Shown here one piece after another: positions 1 through 7,351 of a stretch of DNA of 22,068 bases. The first letter of the stretch is position 1; every line of letters begins with the position of its first letter. The notes beneath the pieces were generated by a model, which saw only the letters and a program-made list of their open reading frames with translations, was not told the origin of the DNA and did no database searches. The stretch is from positions 1 through 22,068 of the forward strand of contig JAYGED010000215.1 of assembly GCA_046582565.1 (NCBI GenBank). The letters run 5' to 3'. Made by a program: the position numbers and the translations under genes. The stretch is from JAYGED01 sp046582565 (GTDB taxonomy: Bacteria > Pseudomonadota > Alphaproteobacteria > JAAXGF01).

Positions 1-140
1 CGAGGCCGGAAGTCTTCCCACGGAACAACCGCGTCGATCTTCAACAGCGGGTCGTTCTTGGCGTCCAGGCCGGCATACCGATTCGCGATGTCGAAAAAAA
101 CCCATTTGGCCCATGGCTGGTTCCTCTGCCCTCGTGTCAC
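1..140 (-). CDS. IS5-family transposase, N-terminal fragment (cut by window edge)
   Basis: Reading the minus strand from a GTG codon at 140-138 gives 46 complete codons that stay open to the edge. The protein contains WAKWVFFDIANRYAGLDAKN followed by DPLLKIDAVVPWEDFRP. This is the characteristic N-terminal region of IS5-type DDE transposases, which cut and paste the element using a catalytic triad that would lie further downstream. GTG is the only plausible start because an in-frame TAG lies five codons upstream. The gene is truncated only by the window boundary, so whether it is intact is unknown. Recognition is from memory of the family. Confidence 0.75.
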   Translation of the reverse strand, partial: MTRGQRNQPWAKWVFFDIANRYAGLDAKNDPLLKIDAVVPWEDFRP

Positions 141-193
141 GGCAACAGGATTCTAACCGATTGAAACGTGGGGTTGCATATTTAGAGGTGCTC
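1..193 (-). mobile_element. IS5-family insertion sequence, 5' end only (runs off the window)
   Basis: The left edge holds the start of an IS5-type element transcribed leftwards. The transposase N-terminus is read from 140 down to 1. The outer boundary is inferred. On the minus strand a sequence starting GAGCACCTCTAAATATGC begins at 193 and is preceded by TAA, which fits the GAG ends and TNA target duplications of some IS5 subgroups. The other end lies outside the window, so neither the inverted repeat nor the target duplication can be checked here. Confidence 0.5.
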
Positions 194-618
194 TTAACTC
201 CGGCTTGATCTAATAGCGTTATTCGAAGGGTCGAGGGTTGCCCGTTTTGACGTGTGGCACCGACGGAGCCGCGAGGCCCGGTGAAGGTTTCTATATTTGA
301 AATTTTCGGGGTTTTGCCCATCAGGACCCGCATGCGCATCCCTGTTGCGCACAGCCCCTCACAATACCACCACCAAACGCCCCCCAAATTCGGACGAGCA
401 GCCCGGTTACAAGCCCGAGCAAACTCGAACGTTACCTCAACAATGCTGGCAATTTCATTTGCCCCACCAGCGAACTTTGGCCGTTATTGTGTAGGATCGC
501 GCCGGGATTAACAACACCCAAACGGGTGAAGTGTCATGGTATACGCAATCATAACAATAAGTTGAGCGGGACTTACGCACAAACATACAGAAAACTTAGG
601 GTTTTAGGGAGTTCGCAA
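194..618. other. Intergenic region without a recognisable gene
   Basis: About 425 bp lie between the inferred IS end and the tRNA-Thr gene. Several short open frames exist on both strands, but none has a convincing ribosome binding site or a protein that I recognise. The stretch from about 511 to 618 is more AT-rich than its surroundings. I see no terminator hairpin for the tRNA here. The region may be residual DNA from earlier insertions beside a tRNA gene, but that is only inference. Confidence 0.5.
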
Positions 619-693
619 TGGTGCCGCCGGAGTGGATCGAACACTCGACCTCACCCTTACCAAGGGTGCGCTCTACCACTGAGCTACGGCGGC
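619..693 (-). tRNA. tRNA-Thr (anticodon GGT)
   Basis: The minus strand folds into a full 75-nt cloverleaf. The acceptor stem is GCCGCCG paired with CGGCGGC, the D arm is GCTC-AGTGGTA-GAGC, and the anticodon stem CACCC/GGGTG encloses the loop TTGGTAA, giving anticodon GGT. The T arm is GAGTG-TTCGATC-CACTC, and the 3' CCA is encoded at 621-619. It decodes ACC and ACU threonine codons. It points leftwards, toward the IS-bearing end of the window. Confidence 0.97.
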
Positions 694-758
694 CTTGAGA
701 GGCGCGGCGCACCATGCCACAGTGATTCCCGCCGCGCAAGATGCGGTGAGGGGATTTG

Positions 759-911
759 ATGGCCAAAAAAGCTAAAGCGCCCAAACCGGACGCCTCGACC
801 AGCGCGATGCGCAGCGCCGCCGCGCTGCGCGAGAACCTGCGGCGTCGCAAGCGCCAGCAGCGGCTGCGCGATGCCGCCGATATAAAGGCGCCGGGCAAAA
901 CCGACGGCTAG
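759..911 (+). CDS. Small basic hypothetical protein (50 aa)
   Basis: A 50-residue ORF starts with ATG at 759, about seven bases after a strong GGTGAGGGG ribosome binding site, and ends with TAG at 909-911. The product begins MAKKAKAPKPDAS and is dominated by Lys, Arg and Ala, with a helical stretch AALRENLRRRKRQQRLRDAA at about residues 21-40. Short proteins with an AALRxNLxRRK core occur in alphaproteobacteria, but I know of no assigned function. The high positive charge would allow nucleic acid or ribosome binding, which is speculation. It lies between tRNA-Thr (opposite strand) and the sugar dehydrogenase gene. Confidence 0.6.
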   Translation: MAKKAKAPKPDASTSAMRSAAALRENLRRRKRQQRLRDAADIKAPGKTDG

Positions 912-977
912 CCGAAAGCCTTCCACCTATGCTAACCCTGGGGCCGATTTCATGGCCTTAAGGACCAGCCTCCGATC

Positions 978-2312
978 ATGAGCGAAGACATTGCAGAGCT
1001 TCTCGGCCGTTTCGAGCAGGCCACGGCCCAAATCGGCATTATCGGCATGGGCTATGTGGGGCTGCCCCTGGCTATCGCTGCCTTACGCAGCGGGTTTAAG
1101 ACCACCGGTTTCGATGTGGATAAGAGCAAGATCGAGGCCCTCAACGGCGGGCGCTCCTATATCAAGCATATCGCCGGGGACTCGATTGCCGGGTTTGTGG
1201 CCGACGGCCGGTTTTCCGCTGCCACGGATTTTACCGGCCTCGCCGCCATGGACGCCGTCATCATCTGCGTGCCGACGCCGCTGGCCGATGATCGCGCGCC
1301 GGACCTGAGCTATGTGGTGTCCTCCACCGAGACGATCGCCGAGCATCTCCGCCCCGGCCAGCTCGTCGTTCTGGAATCGACCACTTATCCCGGCACTACG
1401 GCGGAGGTCATGCGCCCGATCCTTGAGGGCGGCGGCTTGAAATCGGGCAAGGATTTCTACCTGGCCTATTCGCCGGAGCGCGAAGACCCGGGCAATCCGA
1501 GCCATGAGACCCAGACCATCCCCAAGGTTGTCGGCGGCGACGGAGCGGATGCCCTGGCTCTCGCCCTGGCGCTCTATAACAAGATCGTCGTCTCCACCGT
1601 GCCGGTGTCGTCGCTCGATACGGCGGAGGCGGTCAAGCTGACAGAGAATATCTTCCGTTCGGTCAACATCGCCCTGGTCAATGAATTGAAGCTGGTCTAC
1701 GGCAAGATGGGCATCGACGTCTGGGAGGTGATCGAGGCGGCGAAGAGCAAGCCCTTCGGCTTCATGCCCTTCTATCCGGGGCCGGGCCTCGGCGGCCATT
1801 GCATCCCTATCGATCCGTTTTATCTCACCTGGCGGGCCCGCCAGTTCGGCCAGGACACCCGCTTCATCGAACTCGCCGGCGAGATCAACACCGCCATGCC
1901 GGACCATGTGATCGCGGTGCTGGCGGAGGCGCTTGAGAGCCGCGCGGGCCTGGCCCTGGCGGCAGCAAAAATTCTGGTCCTCGGTATTGCCTATAAGAAG
2001 AATGTGGACGATTGCCGCGAAAGCCCGGCCTTCGTCATTCTGGAGCGGCTCGAAGCGCTCGGCGCCGAGACCAGCTATTACGACCCCCATGCCCAGGAAA
2101 TCCCCAATACCCGCGACCATTCGGCCCTGGCCGGCCGGCGCTCCATCGCCTGGGAGCCGGCGGCGTTCAGCGAATACGATGCCGCCCTGATCGTCACCGA
2201 TCACGATGATGTGGATTACGGGGCCCTGGTCCGGATGAGCCGCCTGGTCGTCGATTCCCGCAACGCCACCCGCCATGTGACCGAAGGCCGCGACAAGATC
2301 GTCATGGCCTAG
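978..2312 (+). CDS. wbpA: UDP-N-acetylglucosamine 6-dehydrogenase-type nucleotide sugar dehydrogenase
   Basis: The 444-residue protein belongs to the UDP-glucose/GDP-mannose dehydrogenase family. The NAD-binding Rossmann motif GIIGMGYVGLP is at 20-30. SPEREDPGNP is at 165-174 and VVGG at 184-187, followed by the central EAVKLTENIFRSVN at 217-230. The catalytic cysteine is Cys275 in GGHCIPIDPF, and the C-terminal GIAYKKNVDDCRESPA is at 336-351. The SPERE-DPGN variant and overall length resemble WbpA-like enzymes, which oxidise UDP-GlcNAc twice to the uronic acid for O-antigen or capsule. A UDP-glucose or UDP-ManNAc substrate cannot be excluded. No other polysaccharide genes are nearby. An AAGGA lies rather far (14 nt) upstream of the ATG. 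Confidence 0.88.
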   Translation: MSEDIAELLGRFEQATAQIGIIGMGYVGLPLAIAALRSGFKTTGFDVDKSKIEALNGGRSYIKHIAGDSIAGFVADGRFSAATDFTGLAAMDAVIICVPTPLADDRAPDLSYVVSSTETIAEHLRPGQLVVLESTTYPGTTAEVMRPILEGGGLKSGKDFYLAYSPEREDPGNPSHETQTIPKVVGGDGADALALALALYNKIVVSTVPVSSLDTAEAVKLTENIFRSVNIALVNELKLVYGKMGIDVWEVIEAAKSKPFGFMPFYPGPGLGGHCIPIDPFYLTWRARQFGQDTRFIELAGEINTAMPDHVIAVLAEALESRAGLALAAAKILVLGIAYKKNVDDCRESPAFVILERLEALGAETSYYDPHAQEIPNTRDHSALAGRRSIAWEPAAFSEYDAALIVTDHDDVDYGALVRMSRLVVDSRNATRHVTEGRDKIVMA

Positions 2313-2333
2313 ATCGCCGTGACTCAGCAAATC

Positions 2334-2361
2334 TTGCAAATCATCTCATCGTCGCTATAGT
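2334..2361 (+). promoter_or_regulatory. Probable sigma-70 promoter for yajC-secDF
   Basis: TTGCAA at 2334-2339 is followed after 16 bases by TATAGT at 2356-2361. This would start transcription near 2368, about 60 bases before the yajC start codon. It lies in the only sizeable gap upstream of the sec genes. No experimental support is available. Confidence 0.55.
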
Positions 2362-2429
2362 CCGGCGATCCTGTTGGCGATAATGACGCGCCGACGACCT
2401 GAAAGTTGCTTTTATTTAAGGAGAGTTCG

Positions 2430-2864
2430 ATGTTGATTTCCCCGGCGTTTGCCCAGGGTGCAGGCGCGCCGTCCGGCGGTGGACTGGAAATGTTCTTGCC
2501 GTTCGTTCTCATCATCGTGATCTTCTATTTTCTCCTGTGGCGGCCACAGCAGAAAAAGATGAAGAATCATCGTGAGATGCTGGGCGGTCTCAAGCGCGGC
2601 GACCGGGTTCTCACCGGCGGCGGCATCTTTGGCCGTATCGCGCGCGTCGAGGGGGATGACGAGTTGATCGTCGAGATCGCGCCCGAGGTCCGGGTCCGGG
2701 TCGCGCGCGGCACGGTGTCGGAAGTGATGGCCAAGGGCGAGCCGGCGAAGGCGTCCACTAACGACGATTTCAAGGGTAAATCCAAGGACAAATCCAAGGG
2801 CAAATCCAAAGACGATTCCAAGGGCAAATCCAAGAGCGGCGTGCCGACCGTCGAGCGTAAATAA
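2430..2864 (+). CDS. yajC: Preprotein translocase accessory subunit YajC
   Basis: YajC is a small inner-membrane protein that associates with SecD-SecF and the SecYEG channel. The 144-residue product has a short N-terminus, one membrane segment at about 21-37, then RPQQKKMKNHREMLGGLKRGD and the conserved GDRVLTGGGIFGRIARV (58-73) typical of the family. I chose ATG 2430 because AAGGAGAG sits just upstream; an in-frame ATG at 2406 lacks such a site. The C-terminus (about 115-136) is extended by Lys/Ser/Asp repeats (KGKSKDKS, KGKSKDDS), longer than the usual 100-120 residues of YajC. It is followed by secD after 45 bases. Confidence 0.93.
   Translation: MLISPAFAQGAGAPSGGGLEMFLPFVLIIVIFYFLLWRPQQKKMKNHREMLGGLKRGDRVLTGGGIFGRIARVEGDDELIVEIAPEVRVRVARGTVSEVMAKGEPAKASTNDDFKGKSKDKSKGKSKDDSKGKSKSGVPTVERK
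2772..2834 (+). repeat. 24-bp tandem repeats inside the yajC tail
   Basis: Two full 24-bp units (2772-2795 and 2796-2819) and a 15-bp partial unit (2820-2834) run in tandem. Each starts AAGGGYAAATCC. They encode the KGKSKDxS repeats of YajC. The period is a multiple of three, so copy number changes would keep the frame. Confidence 0.9.
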
Positions 2865-2909
2865 ACTGACCTCCTCAAACGATAAGCGTCACGGGTAACG
2901 CCGCCGGCC

Positions 2910-4490
2910 ATGCTTCATTTTTCACGGTTGAAGATCCATTTTATCCTCGGGCTTTGCCTGCTGGGCCTGCTGTTCGCCATGCCGAATCTGCTCAGCGAAG
3001 AGCAGGCCAATTCTCTGCCGGACTGGCTGCCCCATAAGCAGATCAGCCTGGGGCTCGATCTACAGGGCGGCTCGCACCTGCTGCTTGAGGTCGGCGTGGA
3101 GACGGTGGTGCGCGAGCGCCTCAACGCCCTGGTGGATGAGACCCGGGCGGCGCTTCGTGGCGCGCGCATCGGCTATTCCGGGCTCGGCGCCGATGCGGAG
3201 CAGGTCAACGTCACCTTGCGCGAGCCCGGCGCCGACCAGGAACAGGCGCGCGATCTGCTGCGCGCTATCGACCGCAACCTTCTGGTCACCGCCGATGACA
3301 GCGGCGCGATTACACTCACCCTCAACGAAGCGGCGATGCGCGAGATCCGAAATTCAGCGGTCACCCAATCGCTCGAAATCGTGCGCCGCCGGATCGATGA
3401 GACCGGCACCCGCGAGCCGACCATCCAGCGCCAGGGCACAGAGCGCATCCTGGTGCAGCTTCCCGGCCTCGACGATCCCGACCGCATCAAGAACATTCTC
3501 GGCCAGACCGCCAAGCTGACCTTCCAGCTGGTCGATCAGAACACATCCGTGGCCGACGCCCTGGCCGGGCGCATGCCCGCCGGCTCGGTGCTTCTCGAAG
3601 ACGCCGACGAACGCGACGCCTCGGGGCGCGCCATTCAATATGTGGTGCGCAAGCGGATCATGGTGAGCGGCGAGCATTTGATCGACGCCCAGCCGACCTT
3701 TCAGGACAACCAGCCGGTGGTCGCCTTCAGCTTCGATCCGGTCGGCTCCCGCAAGTTCGGCGATGTGACCACCAAGAATGTCGGGCGGCCTTTCGCCATC
3801 GTGCTCGACAACAAGGTGATCAGCGCGCCGGTCATCCGCAGCGCTATCACCGGCGGGCGCGGCATCATCAGCGGCAATTTCACGGTCTCCGGCGCCACGG
3901 ACCTCGCGCTACTGCTGCGCGCCGGCGCCTTGCCCGCACCGCTCACCATCCTCGAGGAGCGCTCCGTGGGGCCAGATCTGGGCGCCGATTCGGTCCGTGC
4001 CGGCAAGATCGCCGCGGTGCTCGGTCTGAGCTTCGTGATTATTTTCATGGGCATCTGCTACGGCCTGTTCGGTCTGGCAGCCAATGTCGCCCTGTTGATG
4101 AATGTGGTGCTGCTGGCGGCGGCCTTGTCGGCCTTGCAGGCAACGCTCACCTTACCCGGCCTCGCCGGCATCGTGCTCACTATCGGCATGGCGGTCGATG
4201 CCAATGTGCTGGTGTTCGAGCGTATCCGCGAGGAGATCGCCGGCGGGCGAACTCCGTTCTCGTCGGTGGATGCGGGCTATCAGCGCGCCCTGACCACCAT
4301 CATCGATTCCAACGTCACCACCTTCATCGCCGCCATTCTGCTGTTCGGTCTGGGCTCGGGGCCGGTGAAAGGCTTCGGTGTCACCCTGGCCATCGGCATC
4401 CTGACCTCCCTGTTCACCTCGGTCATGCTGACCCGGCTGATCATCGTCACCTGGCTGCGCCGCACGCGGCCCCAGTCGTTGCCCATATGA
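2910..4490 (+). CDS. secD: Protein translocase subunit SecD
   Basis: SecD, together with SecF, uses the proton motive force to pull secreted proteins across the inner membrane. The 526-residue sequence has a first membrane segment at about 9-25 and the family motif LGLDLQGGSHLLLEV from 47. A large periplasmic domain follows, including RRRIDETGTREPTIQRQG. A C-terminal block of five membrane segments (about 370-520) contains GMAVDANVLVFERIREE with the conserved Asp430 near the proton path. The length is typical for alphaproteobacteria. The ribosome binding site is weak (GGGTAA, 14 bases upstream). The stop codon lies inside a 21-bp tandem duplication shared with the secD-secF gap. Confidence 0.96.
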   Translation: MLHFSRLKIHFILGLCLLGLLFAMPNLLSEEQANSLPDWLPHKQISLGLDLQGGSHLLLEVGVETVVRERLNALVDETRAALRGARIGYSGLGADAEQVNVTLREPGADQEQARDLLRAIDRNLLVTADDSGAITLTLNEAAMREIRNSAVTQSLEIVRRRIDETGTREPTIQRQGTERILVQLPGLDDPDRIKNILGQTAKLTFQLVDQNTSVADALAGRMPAGSVLLEDADERDASGRAIQYVVRKRIMVSGEHLIDAQPTFQDNQPVVAFSFDPVGSRKFGDVTTKNVGRPFAIVLDNKVISAPVIRSAITGGRGIISGNFTVSGATDLALLLRAGALPAPLTILEERSVGPDLGADSVRAGKIAAVLGLSFVIIFMGICYGLFGLAANVALLMNVVLLAAALSALQATLTLPGLAGIVLTIGMAVDANVLVFERIREEIAGGRTPFSSVDAGYQRALTTIIDSNVTTFIAAILLFGLGSGPVKGFGVTLAIGILTSLFTSVMLTRLIIVTWLRRTRPQSLPI

Positions 4491-4513
4491 TGCCAGTCTT
4501 TGCCCATATAATG
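4472..4513 (+). repeat. 21-bp tandem duplication across the secD stop codon
   Basis: Units 4472-4492 and 4493-4513 match at 19 of 21 positions. Each contains CCAGTC, then TTGCCCATAT, and ends in ATG. The first copy includes the secD stop codon TGA (4488-4490). The second lies in the gap just before the secF start at 4525. Confidence 0.92.
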
Positions 4514-4524
4514 ACGTTACCCAG

Positions 4525-5466
4525 ATGAAACCCCTGCGCCTTATTCCCCATAAAACGACGTTCCGCTTCGTCAGCCTGCGGCGCATGTTCTATGTGCTTT
4601 CCCTCGCCGCGCTGATTATCTCGGCGGGCTTGTTTTTCACCCGGGGGCTCAACCTGGGGATCGATTTCCTCGGCGGCATCCTGATCGAGGCGAAGACTGA
4701 CGGCCCGGCGGATCTCGGCGCCATGCGCGCCGAGCTGGGCGGCCTCGGCCTCGGCGAAGTGACCTTGCAGGAATTCGGCGCCCCCGATGATGTGCTCATC
4801 CGCGTCGCCCGCCAGCCCGGCGGCGAGAAGGAGCAGCAGGTCGCCGTCGAGCGCGTCAAGCAGGCGCTCGCCGCCATGGGACGGGGCGATATAAGCTATC
4901 GCCGGGTCGAATTTGTCGGCCCCAAGGTGAGCGCGGAACTGGTCGAGGCGGGCCTGACCGCGGTTGTAGCGGCGGTGTTTCTCATGCTGCTCTATATCTG
5001 GTTTCGCTTCGAGTGGCAGTTCAGTATCGGCGCGGTCGTCGCCCTGGTGCATGACGTCGGCCTGACCATGGGCATGTTCGCCCTGACCCAGTTCGAGTTC
5101 AATCTGGCCAGTATCGCGGCGATCCTCACCATCGTCGGCTACTCGATCAACGATACCGTGGTGGTCTATGACCGGGTGCGCGAGAACCTGCGCAAATACA
5201 AGACAATGCCGCTGGATGAGCTTGCCAATCTCAGTCTCAACGAGACCCTGTCGCGCACCACCATGACCTCGCTGACCACCCTGCTTGCGCTCTTTGCGCT
5301 TTATTTCTTCGGCGGTGAGGTTATCGAAGGCTTCGTCTTCGCCATGATGTTCGGCGTGGTGGTCGGCACCTATTCGTCGATCTTCATCGCCGTCGCCCTG
5401 CTGATCGATATGAAGCTGAACCGCGATAAAGCGGCCAAGCCGGAAACCGAAGCCGAAGCGGAATAA
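4525..5466 (+). CDS. secF: Protein translocase subunit SecF
   Basis: SecF is the partner of SecD in the proton-driven export motor. The 313-residue protein has the first membrane segment at about 20-38, then GLNLGIDFLGGILIEAK (41-57) as expected for SecF. Five further membrane segments include GYSINDTVVVYDRVRENLRK from 205, the hallmark of the family. The charged tail (KPETEAEAE) faces the cytoplasm. The start ATG at 4525 lacks a clear Shine-Dalgarno sequence, so translation may depend on coupling to secD, whose stop is 34 bases upstream. It is followed six bases later by the Mth938-like gene. Confidence 0.96.
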   Translation: MKPLRLIPHKTTFRFVSLRRMFYVLSLAALIISAGLFFTRGLNLGIDFLGGILIEAKTDGPADLGAMRAELGGLGLGEVTLQEFGAPDDVLIRVARQPGGEKEQQVAVERVKQALAAMGRGDISYRRVEFVGPKVSAELVEAGLTAVVAAVFLMLLYIWFRFEWQFSIGAVVALVHDVGLTMGMFALTQFEFNLASIAAILTIVGYSINDTVVVYDRVRENLRKYKTMPLDELANLSLNETLSRTTMTSLTTLLALFALYFFGGEVIEGFVFAMMFGVVVGTYSSIFIAVALLIDMKLNRDKAAKPETEAEAE

Positions 5467-5472
5467 CGTCCG

Positions 5473-5814
5473 ATGATTGAAGCCTACGGAAACGGCGGCT
5501 TCACCATCGACGGCGTGCGCTCCCTGGGCTCGGTTCTGGTCTTTCCGGAGCGGGTCGAGACCTGGGACGCCACCCAATTTGATGACATCACCCTGGACAG
5601 CCTGAGCGGCGTGCTTGCGGAAGATCCAGCCATTGAGCTGTTGCTGGTTGGCTGCGGCGCTTCTCAAGAGATGCCGCCCGCCACCTTGCGCCGTGATCTG
5701 AGCGCGGCCGGCGTGGTCGCCGATTTCATGAACAGCGGGGCGGCCTGCCGGACCTTCAATGTGCTGCTGGCCGAGGGCCGCCGGGTTGCCGCCGCCCTGA
5801 TCGCCGTGCCATGA
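5473..5814 (+). CDS. Mth938-like domain protein (DUF498 / NDUFAF3-type)
   Basis: The 113-residue protein matches the compact Mth938 fold family: MIEAYGNGGFTIDG at the start, then a central LLLVGCGASQEMPP (about 57-70) and VVADFMNSGAACRTFNVLLAEGRRVAAALIAV at the end. Eukaryotic relatives (NDUFAF3) assist complex I assembly; the bacterial role is unsettled. Genes of this type often follow secF in alphaproteobacteria, as here. The stop codon overlaps the next start (ATGA at 5811-5814), indicating translational coupling with the methyltransferase. Confidence 0.85.
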   Translation: MIEAYGNGGFTIDGVRSLGSVLVFPERVETWDATQFDDITLDSLSGVLAEDPAIELLLVGCGASQEMPPATLRRDLSAAGVVADFMNSGAACRTFNVLLAEGRRVAAALIAVP

Positions 5815-6596
5815 CAGTCACCTGGGACCCCGCCCAATACGGCAAGTTCGCCGAACAGCGCATGCGCCCGGTGGCCGACCTGCTGGCGCGCATAACCCTC
5901 GATGCACCGGAAGCAATCTATGACCTGGGCTGCGGCGATGGCCGGGTGACCCGTCTGCTGGCGGACCGCTGGCCGGACGCCGCGATCACCGGCGTCGACT
6001 CCTCACCCGAGATGCTGGAGGCGGCGCGCAGGGTTTTGCCCGATGTGAAATGGCCGAATATGAATTGGGTTGAGGCCGACCTCACCGCCTGGGCCGCCGA
6101 GGCGCCCGCCGGTCTGGTCATCGCCAACGCCTCCCTGCACTGGCTCGACGATCATGAGACGCTGTTTCCTCGGCTGATGACCATGGTCGGAGACGGCGGC
6201 GCCCTGGCAATCCAAATGCCGCGTAACTTCGATGCGCCTTCGCATAACTGCATGCGCGAGACCGCCCAGGCTGGGCCGTGGAAGACAAAGCTCGAAGGCA
6301 GCGAGCGCCTGTCGCCGGTCGCCGAGCCCGCTGAGTATTACCGCATCCTGGCGCCCCATGCCGCGGCAGTCGATGTCTGGGAGATCGATTACCTGCATGT
6401 GCTCGAAGGCGACGATCCGGTGGTTGAATGGACTCTGGGGACCGGGCTGAGGCCCTATCTCACCCCCCTGGACGAGGTCGAACGCGAAGCCTTCCTCGCC
6501 GACTACCGGGCGCGCATCGCTGATGCCTATCCGCGCCGGGAGGACGGCAAAACCCTATTCCCCTTCCGCCGCCTGTTCATGGTCGCCACGCGCTGA
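5811..6596 (+). CDS. tam: Trans-aconitate 2-methyltransferase
   Basis: The 261-residue SAM-dependent methyltransferase methylates trans-aconitate, an inhibitory by-product of the citric acid cycle intermediate cis-aconitate. The N-terminal WDPAQYGKFAEQRMRPVADL (5-24) is characteristic of Tam. The SAM-binding motif I is YDLGCGDGRVTRLL (37-50), the acidic residue that binds the ribose is in GVDSSPEML, and ANASLHWLDDH is motif IV. WTLGTGLRPYL near the C-terminus is also typical. The length agrees with E. coli Tam (about 252). The start overlaps the preceding gene by four bases. The stop lies one base from the higA stop on the other strand. Confidence 0.9.
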   Translation: MTVTWDPAQYGKFAEQRMRPVADLLARITLDAPEAIYDLGCGDGRVTRLLADRWPDAAITGVDSSPEMLEAARRVLPDVKWPNMNWVEADLTAWAAEAPAGLVIANASLHWLDDHETLFPRLMTMVGDGGALAIQMPRNFDAPSHNCMRETAQAGPWKTKLEGSERLSPVAEPAEYYRILAPHAAAVDVWEIDYLHVLEGDDPVVEWTLGTGLRPYLTPLDEVEREAFLADYRARIADAYPRREDGKTLFPFRRLFMVATR

Positions 6597-6597
6597 G

Positions 6598-6906
6598 TTA
6601 TTGCGTCGCAACTTCGGCTGAATGAATCTCCGTGGGCCGCCAGGAAGAAAGCCGTTGAGAGGTTTCATAGAGATCGACGGAATTTTGTAAATTCAGCCAG
6701 AACTGAGGCGTTGTTCCCAGGACCTGGGAAAAACGGTAAGCGGTTTCCGAGGTGATCCCGGCATGTCCATTGACGATATTGCTGACATGCTTTCTGGTTA
6801 GCCCCGCCGCCTTCGAGAACCGGTTGATGCTGAGGTTTCTCGGGGCGAGATAGTAAGACCGCAGGATAGTCCCCGGGGCTGTCGGCTTGCGATTGCGGCG
6901 GATCAT
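6598..6906 (-). CDS. higA: HigA-family antitoxin (XRE-type helix-turn-helix)
   Basis: The 102-residue protein has the HigA/VapI layout. PGTILRSYYLAPRNLSINRF leads into a helix-turn-helix at about 26-52 (SKAAGLTRKHVSNIVNGHAGIT), followed by ETAYRFSQVLGTTPQFWLNLQNSVDLYE, the family signature. It should neutralise HigB and repress the operon by binding its operator. The ATG at 6906 is preceded by AGGACG within the end of higB. The gene order toxin then antitoxin is normal for higBA. The tail after about residue 88 is poorly conserved. Confidence 0.92.
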   Translation of the reverse strand: MIRRNRKPTAPGTILRSYYLAPRNLSINRFSKAAGLTRKHVSNIVNGHAGITSETAYRFSQVLGTTPQFWLNLQNSVDLYETSQRLSSWRPTEIHSAEVATQ

Positions 6907-6915
6907 GCTTGCGTC

Positions 6916-7200
6916 CTATTTCTTATGATAATCCTCAAAATTCAAATCGGAAGACTCTCCGTTTTTGAACTTGAATGTGAGGCACCAATTGCCGTTTACA
7001 TGCATCGAGTAGGTGCCTCTGCGGTTGCCTTTCAGTTGGTGAAAATCGCTGACGCCCTGCATATCCTTTTTCTCCGTTGCGGCATCGACGATATCCATCA
7101 ATTCGATAAGTTTGTTTTGAAAATTGCCGCCAACTCGGGACGACCGGCCATTTTCAAACAGACCTCTTAAGCCGCGGTGCTTAAAGCTGATGATCGGCAT
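6916..7200 (-). CDS. higB: HigB-family toxin (RelE/ParE fold mRNA interferase)
   Basis: The 94-residue protein shows the HigB pattern: ISFKHRGLRGLFENG at the N-terminus, LKGNRRGTYSMHVNGNW around 56-72, and a C-terminal LNFEDYH (86-92). Relatives cleave mRNA on the ribosome. The basic residues of the NRRG segment and the C-terminal His are where catalytic residues lie in the family. It is the first gene of a two-gene operon, nine bases ahead of higA, and is preceded by tandem palindromes that probably bind the HigA-HigB complex. The module sits between two housekeeping genes and appears more AT-rich than them, which suggests acquisition. Confidence 0.92.
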   Translation of the reverse strand: MPIISFKHRGLRGLFENGRSSRVGGNFQNKLIELMDIVDAATEKKDMQGVSDFHQLKGNRRGTYSMHVNGNWCLTFKFKNGESSDLNFEDYHKK

Positions 7201-7224
7201 TTTGCGCCCACGGCATTAAAGAAA

Positions 7225-7260
7225 CGTAACCAAAATGGTAACGTAACCATTTAGGTTACG
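7225..7260 (-). promoter_or_regulatory. Tandem palindromic operators of higBA
   Basis: Two 17-bp palindromes lie 17 bp apart, 25-60 bases upstream of higB. Site 2 (7242-7260) has perfect seven-base arms CGTAACC and GGTTACG around five bases. Site 1 (7225-7242) has CGTAACC and GGTAAC, with one mismatch. They overlap the expected promoter region. Autoregulation by the antitoxin or the toxin-antitoxin complex is the usual arrangement; binding here is inferred. Confidence 0.8.
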
Positions 7261-7302
7261 ATATAGAAAAGGCCCCATCATGTAAAGTGGCTATGAAAAA
7301 CC

Positions 7303-7328
7303 AAAAAAGGGGCCCGAAGGCCCCTTTT
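7303..7328 (-). terminator. Rho-independent terminator of the PuuD-like gene
   Basis: On the minus strand AAAAGGGGCC and GGCCCCTTTT form a ten-base-pair stem closed by a TTCG tetraloop between C and G, a very stable combination. A run of six T follows. It lies 24 bases after the stop codon of the minus-strand gene that ends at 7352. Confidence 0.93.
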
Positions 7329-7351
7329 CCGTCGCTTGTTTGACCCGGCGA

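Noticed and set aside
570..585. GGGACTTACGCAC motif as a second IS end
   Set aside because: It vaguely resembles known IS termini, but no partner repeat or transposase is present nearby.
1083..2339. A 418-codon minus-strand frame over the sugar dehydrogenase
   Set aside because: Complement of a well-conserved gene; rich in Asp, Gly, His and Arg as expected of a shadow frame.
4447..5667. A 406-codon minus-strand frame over secF
   Set aside because: Antisense to secF and its neighbours; no membrane or domain pattern of its own.
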